Assembly: GCF_004664715.2 (NCBI RefSeq)
Contig: NC_051070.1
Coordinates: 72,916,200 to 72,980,199 of the forward strand
From: Peromyscus leucopus
Taxonomy: Eukaryota; Chordata; Mammalia; Rodentia; Cricetidae
DNA length: 64,000 nt
Reading direction: 5' to 3'
In this document: positions 48,040-59,878 of the stretch, piece by piece
How positions within the stretch are numbered: the stretch's first letter is position 1
How the letters are laid out: each line of letters opens with the position of its first letter
Notes under the pieces: model-generated
Told to the model about the DNA's origin: nothing
Databases searched by the model: none
What the model saw: only the letters and a program-made list of their open reading frames with translations
Program-made: the position numbers and the translations under genes

Positions 48040-48345
48040 TTAAAAAAAGTTACTCTATTGCTGTGAGGAGACAGTATATCATAACCAAAAGAAAGCATTT
48101 AATTGGTGTTCTCTGTTTCTAGGGGTAATAAAGTCCATGACTATCACATCAGGGAGCACTAACTAATCTACAAGTTAGAGGCAGAGAGAGAGAGAGAAAG
48201 TGAGAATAGTGTGGGCGTCTGTAACCTCAGAGCCCACCCCCAGTCACACACCTCCCAATCCTTTCCAAACAGTTCCACCAAGTGGGGACCAAGCATTCAA
48301 ATATATGAGCCTGTGGGGGCCATCCTCATTCAAACCACCCCTTGG
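48040..48345 (+). repeat. Rodent repeat 'family A', copy 1
   Basis: TCTATTGCTGTGAGGAGACA near the start and GGGGGCCATCCTCATTCAAA at the end. Related copies at about 50285-50670, 52305-52580 and 54945-55345. Confidence 0.6.
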
Positions 48346-48527
48346 TTCTTTAAAGTAGAAGCAAAGAGAACACATTTACCGAGTTCCCAGCATACTGAAT
48401 ACTTTCTAGCATTTCCACTCACATACTCTGATTTCTGTCCTGTTACCACAAACCAGCAGAGGTTCTCAACCAGGTCTGATTTTGTCCTAGGAAGACAAAA
48501 TGATGATGCTACTAAAGAGAAGCCAAG

Positions 48528-48728
48528 GAGGGGCCAAAGAGATGGCTCAGTGGTTAAGAGCACTGGCAGAGGACTTGTTCCATTTCCGGCACCAGGTGGC
48601 AGCTCACAGTTGTCTGTAACTTCAGTTGCAGGGGATCTGATGCTTTCTGGCCTCAGGCACCAGGGATACATGTGCATAGACACGAGGCGAAACACCCAGG
48701 ACACATGAAATAAGTAAATCCTAAAAAG
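48528..48728 (+). repeat. B2 SINE
   Basis: GGGGCCAAAGAGATGGCTCA to ACACATGAAATAAGTAAATC. Flanking AAGAGAAGCCAAGGA occurs on both sides as target-site duplication. Confidence 0.9.
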
Positions 48729-48928
48729 AGAAGCCAAGGATGCTAGAAAATACCCTACAGTGTATAGCAAAGCCCTATAAATGAAGCTCTATGCAAAAAT
48801 GTCATTGGTATCAAGGTTGAAAAACTGCTCCAAACAGCCCATATTCCTGCTCCTGGATGTGAAGTAGGTCTTGCCGTCTGGCAGAAAAATGTGGTTTGGT
48901 TTTAGTTTTGGTTTTTTAAGAACTCTAT

Positions 48929-49370
48929 TGCTATGGATATCTTTCTGTATGCTGTGATTATGTGTTGCTCTGAATGGTTGATAAATAAAGCTGCTTTGGC
49001 CTCTGTCAGGGCAGAATAAGGTTAGGCAGTACATTCAAACTAAAGACAAGATGAAGAAGGGTGAGTTGGGGGAGACACCAACCCACCGCCAAAGGAGCAA
49101 CAAGATGCCAGCAGACCGGTAACACCATGGCCACGTGACAACATATAGATTAATAGGAATGGGTTAACTTAAGATGAAAGAGCTAGCTAGCAAGAAGCTG
49201 AAGCCATAAGCCATACAGTTTGTAACTAATACAAGCCTCTGAGCGATTATTTTATAAATGGCTGCAGGACTGTGGGTGAGAGAGATTCGTCTGAACTGCT
49301 GGGCAAGGCGGGACCAGAGAAACTTCCCACTGCACTCTATGGGGTACCTATATACAGTTGCTTGACTTGG
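48929..49370 (+). repeat. LTR-like repeat, fullest copy
   Basis: GATATCTTTCTGTATGCTGT, then GTTGATAAATAAAGCTGCTT (polyadenylation-like), and near the right end AAGCCATACAGTTTGTAACT. The last motif is found inverted in the copies at 57290-57735 and 58040-58425. Probably a retroviral-type LTR common in cricetids; family not certain. Confidence 0.5.
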
Positions 49371-49567
49371 GCAGTTCTGAGCTATGTCCTAATTGCTAAA
49401 CAGCCATCCAGCAGGTGCCACTGAGTGTGAGTGAATTGACAGGACAAGTGTACTTCACAGCACAATTTAGAAAAGTGGTCTCCAGTTTCTTTCTGAATCC
49501 TCTATTAAAGTCTGTTCTGTGGCTGAGGATGGCGCCTGGGATGTAAAATGCTTGCTTAGTACAAAGC

Positions 49568-49832
49568 CCTCCAGTGGTGATGCACACCTGGAACCCCAGC
49601 ACTCTGCAGGTAGAGGCAGGAAGATGAGTATTTAAAGGTCATCTAGGCATATAATGAGCTCAAGGCTAGCCTGGACTACATGAGACTATTTAAAAAAGAA
49701 AAAGAAAAAAAAAAACACTCAGGAGACAGAGGCAGGTAGATCTGTGAGTTCAAGGCCAGTCAGGTCTACAGAACGAGTTTCAGGATAGCCAGGACTACAC
49801 AGAGAAACCTTGTCTCCAAAAACAAAACAAAA
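49568..49832 (+). repeat. Two B1 SINEs in tandem
   Basis: The first runs from about 49568 (CCAGTGGTGATGCACACCTG) to an A-rich tail near 49710. The second is a 5'-truncated B1 from ACTCAGGAGACAGAGGCAGG to GTCTCCAAAAACAAAACAAA. 49880-50280 holds nothing recognised. Confidence 0.8.
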
Positions 49833-50284
49833 AAATAAAAATAAAATTATCCCAACAGGTTTGTTCTCCCCAGGGTCATTAATGACTTGGTCACAGATAA
49901 GGGTAGATTCTTGTTCATGTCTAAGTCTGTCTGAAGCATGTGACACTTGCTCTTTGAAATGGTTTTAGACTGTGTGGTCTGCTCTCTAGCTGATCGTTCT
50001 TTGTCTCCTTTGCCGCTTCTCATTTCAGCCTCTTAGCTCGGAATGAGCTGTCTTCTCCCTTCAGTCTCACGAGTGCTGGTGTGTGCCACCATGCCTGTCT
50101 GCGGTCCTGACTTGCTAGAATTTAGTCCTCAGACTGTTGACACAGGTGTGTGGGGTGGTTTTGTCCAGTTTTACTCCATGAAATTCATTTGGATACAGGT
50201 AACTCCCTTGCAGTTCCAGCTTAGACTCTCCTCCCAAACACCAAGCTGCCCTTTTGCATCTCTACTTGGGTACTCACTAGACAA

Positions 50285-50670
50285 TTGGTCTTAGTTAGGG
50301 TCTCTAGTGCTGTGATAAAACACCATGACCAAAATCAGCTTGAGGAAGAAAGGGTTTATTTGATCTTACCGTTTGTGGTCCATCATCTAAGGGAGTCAGA
50401 GCAGGAACCTGCAGGCACCGGAACAGAGGCCATGGAGGAGTTCTGCTTGCTGGCTTGCTCCTTCTGGCTTGCTCAGCCTGTTTTCTTAGAGCACCCAGGA
50501 CCACCAGCCCGATGGTGGCACGCCCCACAGTCCCACATCAGTCATCAATGAAGATAATGCACCATCGGCTTGCCCGTAGGCCAATCTGATGGGGGCACTT
50601 TTTCAATTGAGGTCAATTGACTTCCCACAGTCAAGCTTGTGTCAAGTTGACATAAAACTGGCCAGCACAC
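50285..50670 (+). repeat. Rodent repeat family A, copy 2
   Basis: AAACACCATGACCAAAATCA to GTGTCAAGTTGACATAAAAC. 50680-51600 appears unique with no gene. Confidence 0.65.
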
Positions 50671-51605
50671 ACTTCGAATTTAAGGTATCCAAAATTGAAC
50701 TTATATTTTCCCCAACTTACTCCTTCAGTTATTTTTAGCTCAGTGATAACTACCCTTCTGGTTCATGTAAAAAACGAATAAATAAAGCAGGCCTTGGCAT
50801 TCTCTGATAGGCACGTTTGTCTTTCACACCCAGTTAATCAAATCCACTTGGATTTACTTTCAACATTTAACCAAAATCCTATTCCTCCTTCCTTCTAAGC
50901 TGAACCAAGGCAGTGGTTTATCTTCAGAATGTCTCAATTCCTTCCTCTCTTTTGATCTTCTGCATTTTAGGTCTCTGGCCATAACCTTTGGATTTTTTAT
51001 GTCCAGCTCACTCTTTGCAGCTTCTCAGAACAGGGCTGCTCACAAAAGGTCACAAAGGTCATTGAGCCCATTTTTTTTTCTTGAATCTCAGTAGATAGGG
51101 GATTAGCATAGTCCTGTGAAGATTAGAGAGATGACAAGCAGTCTTCCTGTCCACCTTTGCGGGGTAGGGAGGAGGGGGCCCTGAGAAAGTGTAAGGCCTG
51201 AAGGTTTCTCAAGTGGGAGGAGGGCAATGAATGCTTTGTAAAGTGTTGACCCACCCCAGCACAAGGCGAAGTCTGCAGATGGAAGGAAACGCTGAGGATC
51301 TGAATGGGGGAGTCTGGGGCTCCGGGCATTGGAGCACAAGAGCAGTGCGAAGAGCACATCTCATTTTTATTACTAGAGCGAGAAATGCATAAAGTGATGG
51401 TTATAGTTAGTTCAAACACATACACATGCAGCGAGGGAATATACCTAGTGTTACATTTTCCGAATATTACTTTTGGTCATATGAGAGAGTCAAGAATACT
51501 CCCAGGCCTTTGCCTTTCCCACAGAGATACTGTGGACATGCCAGGGCTTCCCTTCAGGTCCTTGCTTTCAAGTATGCTCATTTATCATAGTTTCTGCAAT
51601 TCTTT

Positions 51606-51763
51606 CTTTTTTTTTGGCTTTTTGGAGACAGGGTTTCTCTGTGTAGCTTTGCGCCTTTCCTGGAACTTGCTTTGGAGACCAGACTGGCCTCGAACTCACA
51701 AAGATCCGCCTGCCTCTGCCTCCCGAGTGCTGGGATTAAAGGCGTGCGCCACCAACGCCTGGC
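51606..51763 (-). repeat. B1 SINE, antisense
   Basis: Near-consensus antisense B1. CTGCAATTCTTTC flanks both ends as target-site duplication. Confidence 0.95.
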
Positions 51764-52214
51764 TCTGCAATTCTTTCAAGAAGGACACCATGTGGGAAGA
51801 ACATTCAGCAATGTGCCCCATCCATGGTTCACACTAAGTTACACAGGTCCCCACAAAGTGCCTTTCTGTGTTTTAGGCTTGTTTGGTAGTTTTCTGTGCA
51901 TGATGTCGGGATTGAGCCCAGGGTCTTGCTTGCACCATGCACGCACTCTGCCCCTGAGCTGTCTCCCTTGACCTTTGACCTCTCAAGTGCTAGAATTGTG
52001 AGCATGTACCACTATGTCCGACACTAACGGTGCCTCCTATTAAATTACTAACTTCTCTTACTTCTCTTCCTCCGAAACGGAAAGGGTCTCATAGGCTTCC
52101 TACCCCATCATCCCTGAGTTAGTACATGTCCACTGACTGCAGGCCCTGCTTTGACTGACCGCCACTCGAGGCTGCTAGTGTTGACTATACTGCCCCAAAG
52201 AGAAAAATGATCCG

Positions 52215-52582
52215 AACTGGCTGCGGTGGTGCTCACCTGTAAGTTCAGCACTTGGGAGGCAGAGGCAAAATAATCAAGTTCCAAGCCAGTTTGGGATACT
52301 ACCTGAGGGTTTCTATTGCTGCAATGAAATGCCATGAACAAAAAGCAAGTTGGGCGGGAAAGGGTTTGTTTGGCTTACACTTCCACAATATAGTCCATCA
52401 CTGAAGGAAGTCAGGGCAGGAATCTGAAGGCAGGAGCTGATGCAGAGGCCATGGAGGGGTGCTGCTTACTGGCTTCCTCTACTTGATTTGCTCAGCCTGC
52501 TTTCTTATAGAACCCAGGACCCAGGGATGGCATGACACACTTGGACCAGGCCCTCCCACATCAATCACTAATTAAGAAAATG
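52215..52582 (+). repeat. B1-like SINE then family A repeat, copy 3
   Basis: GGCTGCGGTGGTGCTCACCT starts a diverged B1-like piece. From about 52305 GGGTTTCTATTGCTGCAATG begins the family A copy. Confidence 0.6.
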
Positions 52583-52589
52583 CTCTACA

Positions 52590-52742
52590 GCATTGGTTCT
52601 CAACCTTCCTAATGCTGCAACCCTTTAATACAGTTCCTCATGTAATGACATCCAACCATAAAGTTATTTTCCTTGCTACATTATAACTGTAATTTTACAG
52701 AAGCAGAACTTAAAACTGTAATTTTGGGACTGCTACTCCTTT
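52590..52742 (-). repeat. URR1-like hAT-Charlie DNA transposon fragment
   Basis: TTGGTTCTCAACCTTCCTAA, then TGCAACCCTTTAATACAGTT and CATAAAGTTATTTTC. This matches my recollection of URR1 (non-autonomous hAT) in reverse orientation. 52745-53580 holds nothing clearly recognised. Confidence 0.65.
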
Positions 52743-53584
52743 GAGCATCCTTGCCCTGACCACTCACTGCTTTGCTAATTTTTCTCTGACCTTAACAATG
52801 CTCATGTTCTCCCCACTACCCCTGGTCTTAACAACTGCTCATTTTCTCCCCACTATCCCTGTTTTTTGCTGTTTTGGATTTTTGTTTTATTTTGAGACAG
52901 GCCTCCTGAGTGATGGGGTTACAGACATGTACCAGCATACCAGAATTTCTAATCTTTTTGACTTCCTCTGGTCCACTTGCCAGCTTTAGTTGTACATTGC
53001 TGCTTCTCTTCCTGATTGTGTCCCCACAGATTATGAAACTCATGTTCTTGGTGGAGGTCCCCACAAAATCCACCAGGGCAGGATGCTAGCTGGGGGTTGG
53101 GGGAGGCGGTCAGCACCACTGTGGCCTAGGGAAAGGATGTATGATGTAGAGAAACAGTAGGCTCTTCTCCACTCATAAAGAGTTTTAGAGACACCAGGTC
53201 AGAGGTGCCTCTCCATCCTGTAGCATTGCAAGGGGAGCTGGGAACTTATTCTTAGGGCCGCAGTCTTCCCACAGAGCCACCCTCTCAGAGAACTCTGCCG
53301 CCTGCCTGCCTGCCTTTTATTGTTACCTTTTCCTCCACTTCCCTCACCAAATTTGAGGGAGCTGGTTTACTTCTACAGCATGGATATAAAACTCAACGCC
53401 TGTAAGGAAGCAGTCTTTTAGTATTAAAGAATAAAGTGAAGTGAGTGTGGACCGCAGCATCACCTGCCATGTCTGGGGGACAGTTACTCACTTCCAGCTG
53501 AGTGTGTCATACAGGGTCATGATGACATGGTCCCTGTACCTTAAATGTTGGTCTATTTTGAACAATTGTAAATACTGTGCAGTT

Positions 53585-53945
53585 GTGGTGGTTTGAACTA
53601 GATCGTCCTCTGTAGGCTCAGATGTTTGAATACTTGGTCTCCAGTTAGTGGCGCTGTTTGGGTAGTTTCAGGAGCTGTGGCCTTGCTGAAGGAGGTGTGT
53701 CACAGGGTCGTGCCTTGAGGTTTCAAAGCCATGCACCATTCTCAGTTCGCTCTCTATTTCCTGCTCATAGTTCAAGATGTGAGCGCTCAGCTGTTCCTGC
53801 TGCCATGCCTGCCATCTGCTGCCACAGTTCCTTGCCCTGGTGGACTCTTAACCCTTTGGAACCATAAGCCCCAAACAAACTCCTCTATAAGCTGCTTTGG
53901 TCATGGTGTTTATCTCAGCATTAGAAAAGTAACAGGCAGGGTTGT
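53585..53945 (+). repeat. Rodent repeat family B, copy 3
   Basis: TGTGGTGGTTTGAACTAGAT to TCATGGTGTTTATCTCAGCA; compare 10199-10555. Confidence 0.7.
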
Positions 53946-54420
53946 GTGGTGATATTTTATTTGTGCTCTAAAAAATAAAGCTTGCTTGGGGATCAGAGGA
54001 AAAAGCCAGCCACTATATTAAATATAGAGTGGTAGCACACGCCTTTAATCCTAGCATTCAGGAGGCAAAGATTCACTTGGATCTCTGTGAGTTCAAGGCC
54101 ACACTTCGAACAGAGTCAGGCGTGGTGGCACACACCTTTAATCCCAGCACTAGTTAACCGTAGAGGTCTGGAGGTCTGTACAGACAGACAGGAAGTGATA
54201 GAGCTGGGTGGAGAGAGGAAGTAAGATGGGAGGGCACAGAAAGGTACATAGGTGTGAATATACAGGAAGTAGCTCTCTCTTGGGCTGAGGATTTCCTAGC
54301 AGTAAGAACTTGTGGCTTGGCTTGTTCTATTCCTCTGATCTCTCAGTTTTCACCCCAATATCTGGCTCCAGGTTTTTTGTTTTTTGTTTTTATTAATAAG
54401 ACTGTTTGTGTTACAGGGTT
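53946..54420 (+). repeat. Family C repeat with two B1-like segments
   Basis: AAAATAAAGCTTGCTTGGGG near the start; B1-like pieces at about 54030-54090 and 54118-54150; right end at ATCTGGCTCCAGGTTTTTTG. Confidence 0.6.
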
Positions 54421-54689
54421 GATTTTGTTTGTTTGCTTTGTTTTTCTCCTGGAGACTGCCGAGGAGAATGTGCTCCATGTCTGTCTCCAGGGTCTGGCAG
54501 CTGATGTCAGTGTCTGCTGACTGCTCGGGGCTCTTGTCATCTCAGACCTGCCATTTCCGTCTACTTTCATGTGATCCTCTCTGTTTCTTAATATCTTATC
54601 TCTGTCTTCACCTGCCTTGTATAAATGCAACTGAGACTGAATTTACAGCCAAACCTAAATTCAGGGTAAGCTCACATTAAGAATCTCTT

Positions 54690-54922
54690 GGGAAAAAAAA
54701 GGCGTATTTATATATATATATGTATGTATGCATACCTGAGTATGTATATGTGCACATGTGTGTACAGGTGTTGGAAGTAGCCAGAAGAGGGTGCTAGATC
54801 CCCTGGAACTAGAGTTACAGGTAGTTCTGAGCCACACAATTTGGGGTGTGGCAACTAAACTAGGGTCTTCTACAAGATCAACAGACACTTGACTGCTGAG
54901 TCCTCTCCATCCCCATCATCTT
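54690..54922 (-). repeat. B2-type SINE, antisense
   Basis: ATATATATATGTATGTATGC then GCCAGAAGAGGGTGCTAGAT and CTGAGTCCTCTCCATCCCC. Diverged. Confidence 0.75.
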
Positions 54923-54944
54923 GAGACTATCACATTAGCAAGTT

Positions 54945-55345
54945 GATTGTCTTAGTCGTGATAAGACACCATGACCAAGGCAACTTATAGAAGAAAGAGC
55001 TTATTAGGGGCTTACAGTTACAGAGGGTTAGACTCTAAGACCATCATGGCGGCAACATGGTGGTAGACAGGCAGGCAGGCAGGCATGGTGCCGGAGCAGG
55101 AACTCAGAGTGTACATCCTGATCCTCAAGCAAGAGGCAGAGAGAGAGAGAGGGAGAGAGAGAGAGAGAGAGAGAGAGACTAGGAATGACGTAGGTGTTTG
55201 AAACCTCAAAGCCCACCCTTAGTGGCACACCTCCAAGAAGGCCACCACTCCCTCTCCTTTATAAAACAGTTCTACCAACTATGACCTATGACCATTCAAA
55301 CAGATGGCCTATGGAGGCCATTCTCATTCAAACCACCACAGGGCC
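54945..55345 (+). repeat. Rodent repeat family A, copy 4, with a (GA)n tract
   Basis: AAGACACCATGACCAAGGCA to GGAGGCCATTCTCATTCAAA. A GA microsatellite sits inside at 55136-55178. Confidence 0.7.
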
Positions 55346-55599
55346 CTTTCCAAAATGGAGTCACACTCGCAGGTTCCAGGTGGACATGTCTTGAGAATCA
55401 CGATTTAAATAACAGTGAACTTTGCTAGGGCTTTGCTCTGCACTGCCTCCTTTGTGGTGTATCCCGTCATCCAGCCTCAGCCACCACGCCTTCCTAGACT
55501 CTGCCAGACTCGTCACTGAATTCACTGTGTTATGGTGGGTTAGCAAAGCGTGTCTCTGCGTGAGTTGCTTCACTTCCACAGATCTGTTTCCCCTCATTT

Positions 55600-55803
55600 T
55601 TTTATATTTATTTATTTTTATTGAATATGTATGAATATTTTGCCTGAATGTATGTCTGTGCATACCTGGTATCTGAGGAGGCCAGAAGAAGGTGTTGGAT
55701 CCCCCCGGAACTGGAATTACAGATGGTTGTGAGCCACCATGTGGTTTCTGGGAACCAAACCTCTGGAAGAGGACTCAACAACCTCTGAGCTGTCTTTCCA
55801 GCC
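55600..55803 (-). repeat. B2 SINE, antisense
   Basis: TTTATATTTATTTATTTTTA to CTGAGCTGTCTTTCCAGCCA. Confidence 0.85.
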
Positions 55804-55811
55804 ACCCTTTT

Positions 55812-56040
55812 TTAAAAGACTTATTTTTAATTGTGTATGTGTGTATATGTGTGTATGGGGGGCAGGGGAGGGTACTTGCACATGAGTGCCGATGCCCAGA
55901 GAAGCCACAAGAGGGAATTGGATTCCCTGGAGCTGGAGTTAGAGGTGGTTGTGAGCCACTCAACCTGGGTGCTGAGAACTTAATCTGAGCGCTCTGCTAG
56001 GGCAGCAGGCTCTCCTAATGGCTGAAACATTTCTCTAGGC
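55812..56040 (-). repeat. Second B2-type SINE, antisense
   Basis: AAAAGACTTATTTTTAATTG to GGCTGAAACATTTCTCTAGG. It adjoins the previous copy, so the two form a tandem pair. Confidence 0.75.
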
Positions 56041-56124
56041 CTTGTTTGCTTATTTTTTTAGCTGAGATGATGGTCCCCGCCACTCATATTAATAGCACTT
56101 TTGTTTGTTTAGTTGGTTGATTGT

Positions 56125-56284
56125 ATGTGTGTTTTGTTTGTTTGGTTTTGGAAGGCATCTTTCTATATAGCTCTGACTTGCCTGGAACTGGCCATATACA
56201 TCAGGCTGGCCTCAAATTCACAGAGACCCACCCGCCTCCACCTCTCGAGTGCTGGGATTAATGGAATGCACCACCATGACTGGC
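56125..56284 (-). repeat. B1 SINE, antisense, diverged
   Basis: TTTGGAAGGCATCTTTCTAT through GTGCTGGGATTAATGGAATG. From 56290 to 57285 the sequence looks unique, with no gene that I can support. Confidence 0.75.
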
Positions 56285-57289
56285 AATCGTTATTTTAATG
56301 AAGAGAAATTTCAGGCCTTAGAACAGTACTTAAAAATAGTACATTATCAATCAACACCTGCTATTGTTATCAGTACCTGTACTATCAAGCATCTCTCCTT
56401 CTGTACTGAAATTCCTAAAGGGCATCTATGACTCTTCTGAATTTCTATAGTGTCTGGCACTGAATAACAAGTGAGTGGGCATATGGGGAGGGGACAACTA
56501 AGTTATCTTAAAATACAACAGTCAGCACAGAGACATGTTTGAAAATGTCACCAGGCCAGTGACTCTTCTGTCCAGCAACAGCAGGTCTCCCAAAAAGGAG
56601 GAGAATCTTGTCCTGGTCATTTTAGAGTGGTCACCCACTTTGATTTCCTGAGAAGCATGCTGTTCTTCTGAGTTAGTACAACCCCTGTAAAACAGAGTTC
56701 CTCTTCATAAAAGGCATCATTTGCTGATGTCTCACTGCAGTAACTATATTTTATTATTCACACTGTACTTGTTAGCATGGCCTGGGTTCTGAAATAGGAG
56801 GGAAGGAAGGGTGGGGGAGGGGTGGACACTTGATTTAAAGGAAGAGGGACCACTGGAAGCCTCCATCAGGTACTAGGACTCACTCCAGCCTCTGGCCTCC
56901 TCCCCAAGGTTGCTGCCTCTCCAGGGCATCTGAGGAGTATTGGAAGCCTTTAAAGTTAGCATTGCTTCACCTCTAGGTTCACCAGAATGTTTCCCAGTGT
57001 GGTCCCATGAGTCGTTTGTAAAGTTGCCTTCTAGTGGACCAGTGTTACAGATAGATGGTTTACTCCAGAGAGTTATAAAAGATGTTCACTGTTGAACTGA
57101 AGCCTGGCATCACTATTACCTGTCCAGACCACCCTCAGGAACCCACCACCATCTACCCCTGCCAAGCTCTGTCCTGCATGCTACACCTTATGGAATTCTT
57201 GCTACCACAGTTGTGAAATCTTTCTGGGAGACAAATTCCTCATGGCCTTTTCCTTCTCCCAGCATAAGATTCTAGGGGAGAAATTCCAG

Positions 57290-57735
57290 TTCCCTGGAGT
57301 GTTGCTGGAGTTTTCCGCCTTGCCCACAGTCAGGACAAATCTTTGTCACCCGCCAGTCCCATAGCCGCTCAGACCCAACCAAGTAAACACAGAGACTTAT
57401 ATTGCTTACAAACTGTATGGCCGTGGCAGGCTTCTTGCTAACTGTGCTTATAGCTTAAATTAGTCCATTTCCATAAATCTATACCTTGCCACGTGGCTGG
57501 TGGCTTACCGGCATCTTCACATGCTGCTGGTCATGGCGGCGGCTGCAGTGTCTCTTGCCTTCCTGTTCTTTTATTTCTCCTCTCTGTTAGTCCCGCCTAT
57601 ACATCCTGCCTAGCCACGACCAATCATGTTTTATTTATTGACCAATCAGAGCAACTTGACATACAGACCATCCCCCAGCACAGCCAAGTGCAGACCATCT
57701 CAGACACCTGCACTCAGGCCCATGGTCCTAATCAT
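57290..57735 (-). repeat. LTR-like repeat, antisense copy 1
   Basis: Contains CTGTATGGCCGTGGCAGGCT, TTGCCACGTGGCTGGTGGCT and GACCAATCAGAGCAACTTGA. The next copy at 58040-58425 shares the first two motifs. Confidence 0.55.
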
Positions 57736-58039
57736 CCTCTATGCGGACCTGCTGGGTAACGCCACAAAGAACCCAAGAAGGGCTCCCACAGGACATACAG
57801 AACATCCCACAGCACTGGAGTGCCTAGTTTCCCAGTCTGATAGCCAAGTGGGAGGGGTGTAGTGTCTCTTCAGAGCATCTTCATCCCTGCCAGGCGGGTT
57901 ACACAGTGGAAAATGTGGACTTTCCTCCCCACAACTGCAAAAGTGAAAATGACCTCATAGTTCCCACATTATAAACCCTTCACACGTGAGTCACCAACCG
58001 CAGTCTCAGAAGTTGATTTCTGGACTAAATGTAAGACTT

Positions 58040-58425
58040 AAGTGTTGCTGGAGGGCTTCTCTCCAGGTTCCCCAAGCCCCGCAGTCCCACAATCCACTTA
58101 TCAAATAATCACTCAGACACTTATATCACTTATAAACTGTATGGCCGTGGCAGGCTTCTTGTTAACTGTTTTTATATCTTAAATTAACCCATTTCTATAC
58201 ATCTATACCTTGCCACGTGGCTGGTGGCTTACCGGCGTCTTCACATGCTGCTTCTCCTGGCGGTGGCTGCAGTGTCTCTCCCCTCAGCCTTCCGCTTCCC
58301 AGAATTCTCCTCTCTCCTTGTCCCACCTACTTCCTGCCTGGTCACTGGCCATCAGTGTTTTATTTATATAGAACAATATCCACAGCACTTAAGCCTATCA
58401 GAACTAGAGTTCTATGCTAATTCCT
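58040..58425 (-). repeat. LTR-like repeat, antisense copy 2
   Basis: Same order of motifs as 57290-57735, about 330 bp away and in the same orientation; the copies have diverged by substitutions and indels. 58430-58780 holds nothing recognised. Confidence 0.55.
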
Positions 58426-58784
58426 GAGGGGAGGAGAAGACCATGCAGGGGAGTCAGGTCTCACTCAGCCCGGGCAAGAGCTGCTGTCTGCGATGAGATT
58501 TCCCTGGATGTGCTGAGCTTGGGCAATGCAATAGCAACTCTCTCCTACCCTAATCTGATGATTGATGTGGCTGTGTCTCCACCCATAGTAGCCAAAACTA
58601 TTCTGACAAATAGCACTTCCCAGTTATAATACACTTTCAAAACAAGGCCTTCTTCATTGTAGCAACTCTCTGGCAGATGTTCACACAGAAGGAAAACCAC
58701 AGCAATAGTCCAAAGGGGAAAAAAAAAAAGCGGGACTTGTGAAATTTTAGTTCTTGTCTTTAGTTTTACATGAAATCAAGTTAT

Positions 58785-58958
58785 TTTTAATATTTATTAT
58801 TATGTCTACAGTGTTCTGCCTGCACGCCAGAAGAGGGCACCTGATCTCATTGTAGATGGTTGTGAGCCATCATGTGTGGTTGCTGGGAATTGAACTCAGG
58901 ACCTCTGGAAGAGCAGCTAGTGCTCTTAACCTCTGAGCCATTCCTCCAGTCCCTAGAT
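58785..58958 (-). repeat. B2 SINE, antisense
   Basis: TATTTATTATTATGTCTACA to CTGAGCCATTCCTCCAGTCC. Confidence 0.9.
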
Positions 58959-59042
58959 TTATATTTTTTAATTTATTAATGAGATTAAACATCTCTTCAT
59001 AAGCATGTAAAGTGCATATTATATCTTTTGCCCAGTATTCTA

Positions 59043-59222
59043 GATTTTTTTTTTTTTTTTTTTTTTTTTTTGATTTTTCGAGACAGGGTTTCTCTGTGTA
59101 GCTTTGCGCCTTTCCTGGGACTCACTTGGTAGCCCAGGCTGGCCTCGAACTCACAGAGATCCGCCTGGCTCTGCCTCCTGAGTGCTGGGATTAAAGGCGT
59201 GCGCCGCCACCACTGCCCGGCT
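59043..59222 (-). repeat. B1 SINE, antisense, well preserved
   Basis: About 27 T, then GAGACAGGGTTTCTCTGTGT to GCCACCACTGCCCGGC. Confidence 0.95.
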
Positions 59223-59758
59223 GCTAGTAGCTTTTTGTATCTTAAATATTTTGCAATTTTATCTGTAAATATTTTCTCAGATTACTATTTACCATGTTTT
59301 AAAGGAGGCTTTTCTTAAACACAATTTAGAATTGTTACTACATAGGCTGTCAGTTGATGCATTTTTTTCCCCTTATGTTTGAATGTTTGGAATTTGCTTG
59401 GGAGGGCATTCCTCTGGCAGCACATGTTATTCGCATGTTCTAAATATTGACCACCACTATTTTTCTGGTCTTTTTCAGGCTTTACATTATATTGGGAGAA
59501 AGATGGTGGCTTTTGATTCATCTAGAGCAGCTCTGCATAAAGGGAGTGTCCTGTACCTCAGCTGCCCAGGGGCAGCCACTGATGGTTGTGGCAGTCAAGG
59601 GCTGGTAATATTTAAATTAATTGGATAGAGCAGGTCTAGAATTTTATTTCAGTGTAAGATAAGTTTGGTTTTTTTTTTTCAAACCACCAGTCAGCATCCA
59701 AATACATTTATTGCAGAATCTATTCTGGCCCCGGGCTCTTGATTTTTCGCACTGAGTT

Positions 59759-59878
59759 CTTTGTATCTGAATGAACCTCAGGGCCTTTGCATGTATCTGA
59801 ATGAACTTCAGGGCCTTTGCATATATCTAAATGAACCTCAGGGCCTTTGCATGTATCTGAATGAACCTTGGGGCCTTC
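59759..59878 (+). repeat. 30-bp minisatellite, four units
   Basis: Four units of TGTATCTGAATGAACCTCAG plus GGCCTTTGCA, with a few substitutions per unit. Because 30 is a multiple of 3, the array reads as a ten-residue peptide repeat (MYLNEPQGLC); there is no sign that it is expressed. 59880-61070 shows no gene. Confidence 0.95.

Noticed and set aside
59759..59878. CRISPR-like array
   Set aside because: Units are contiguous with no spacers, and the genome is mammalian.
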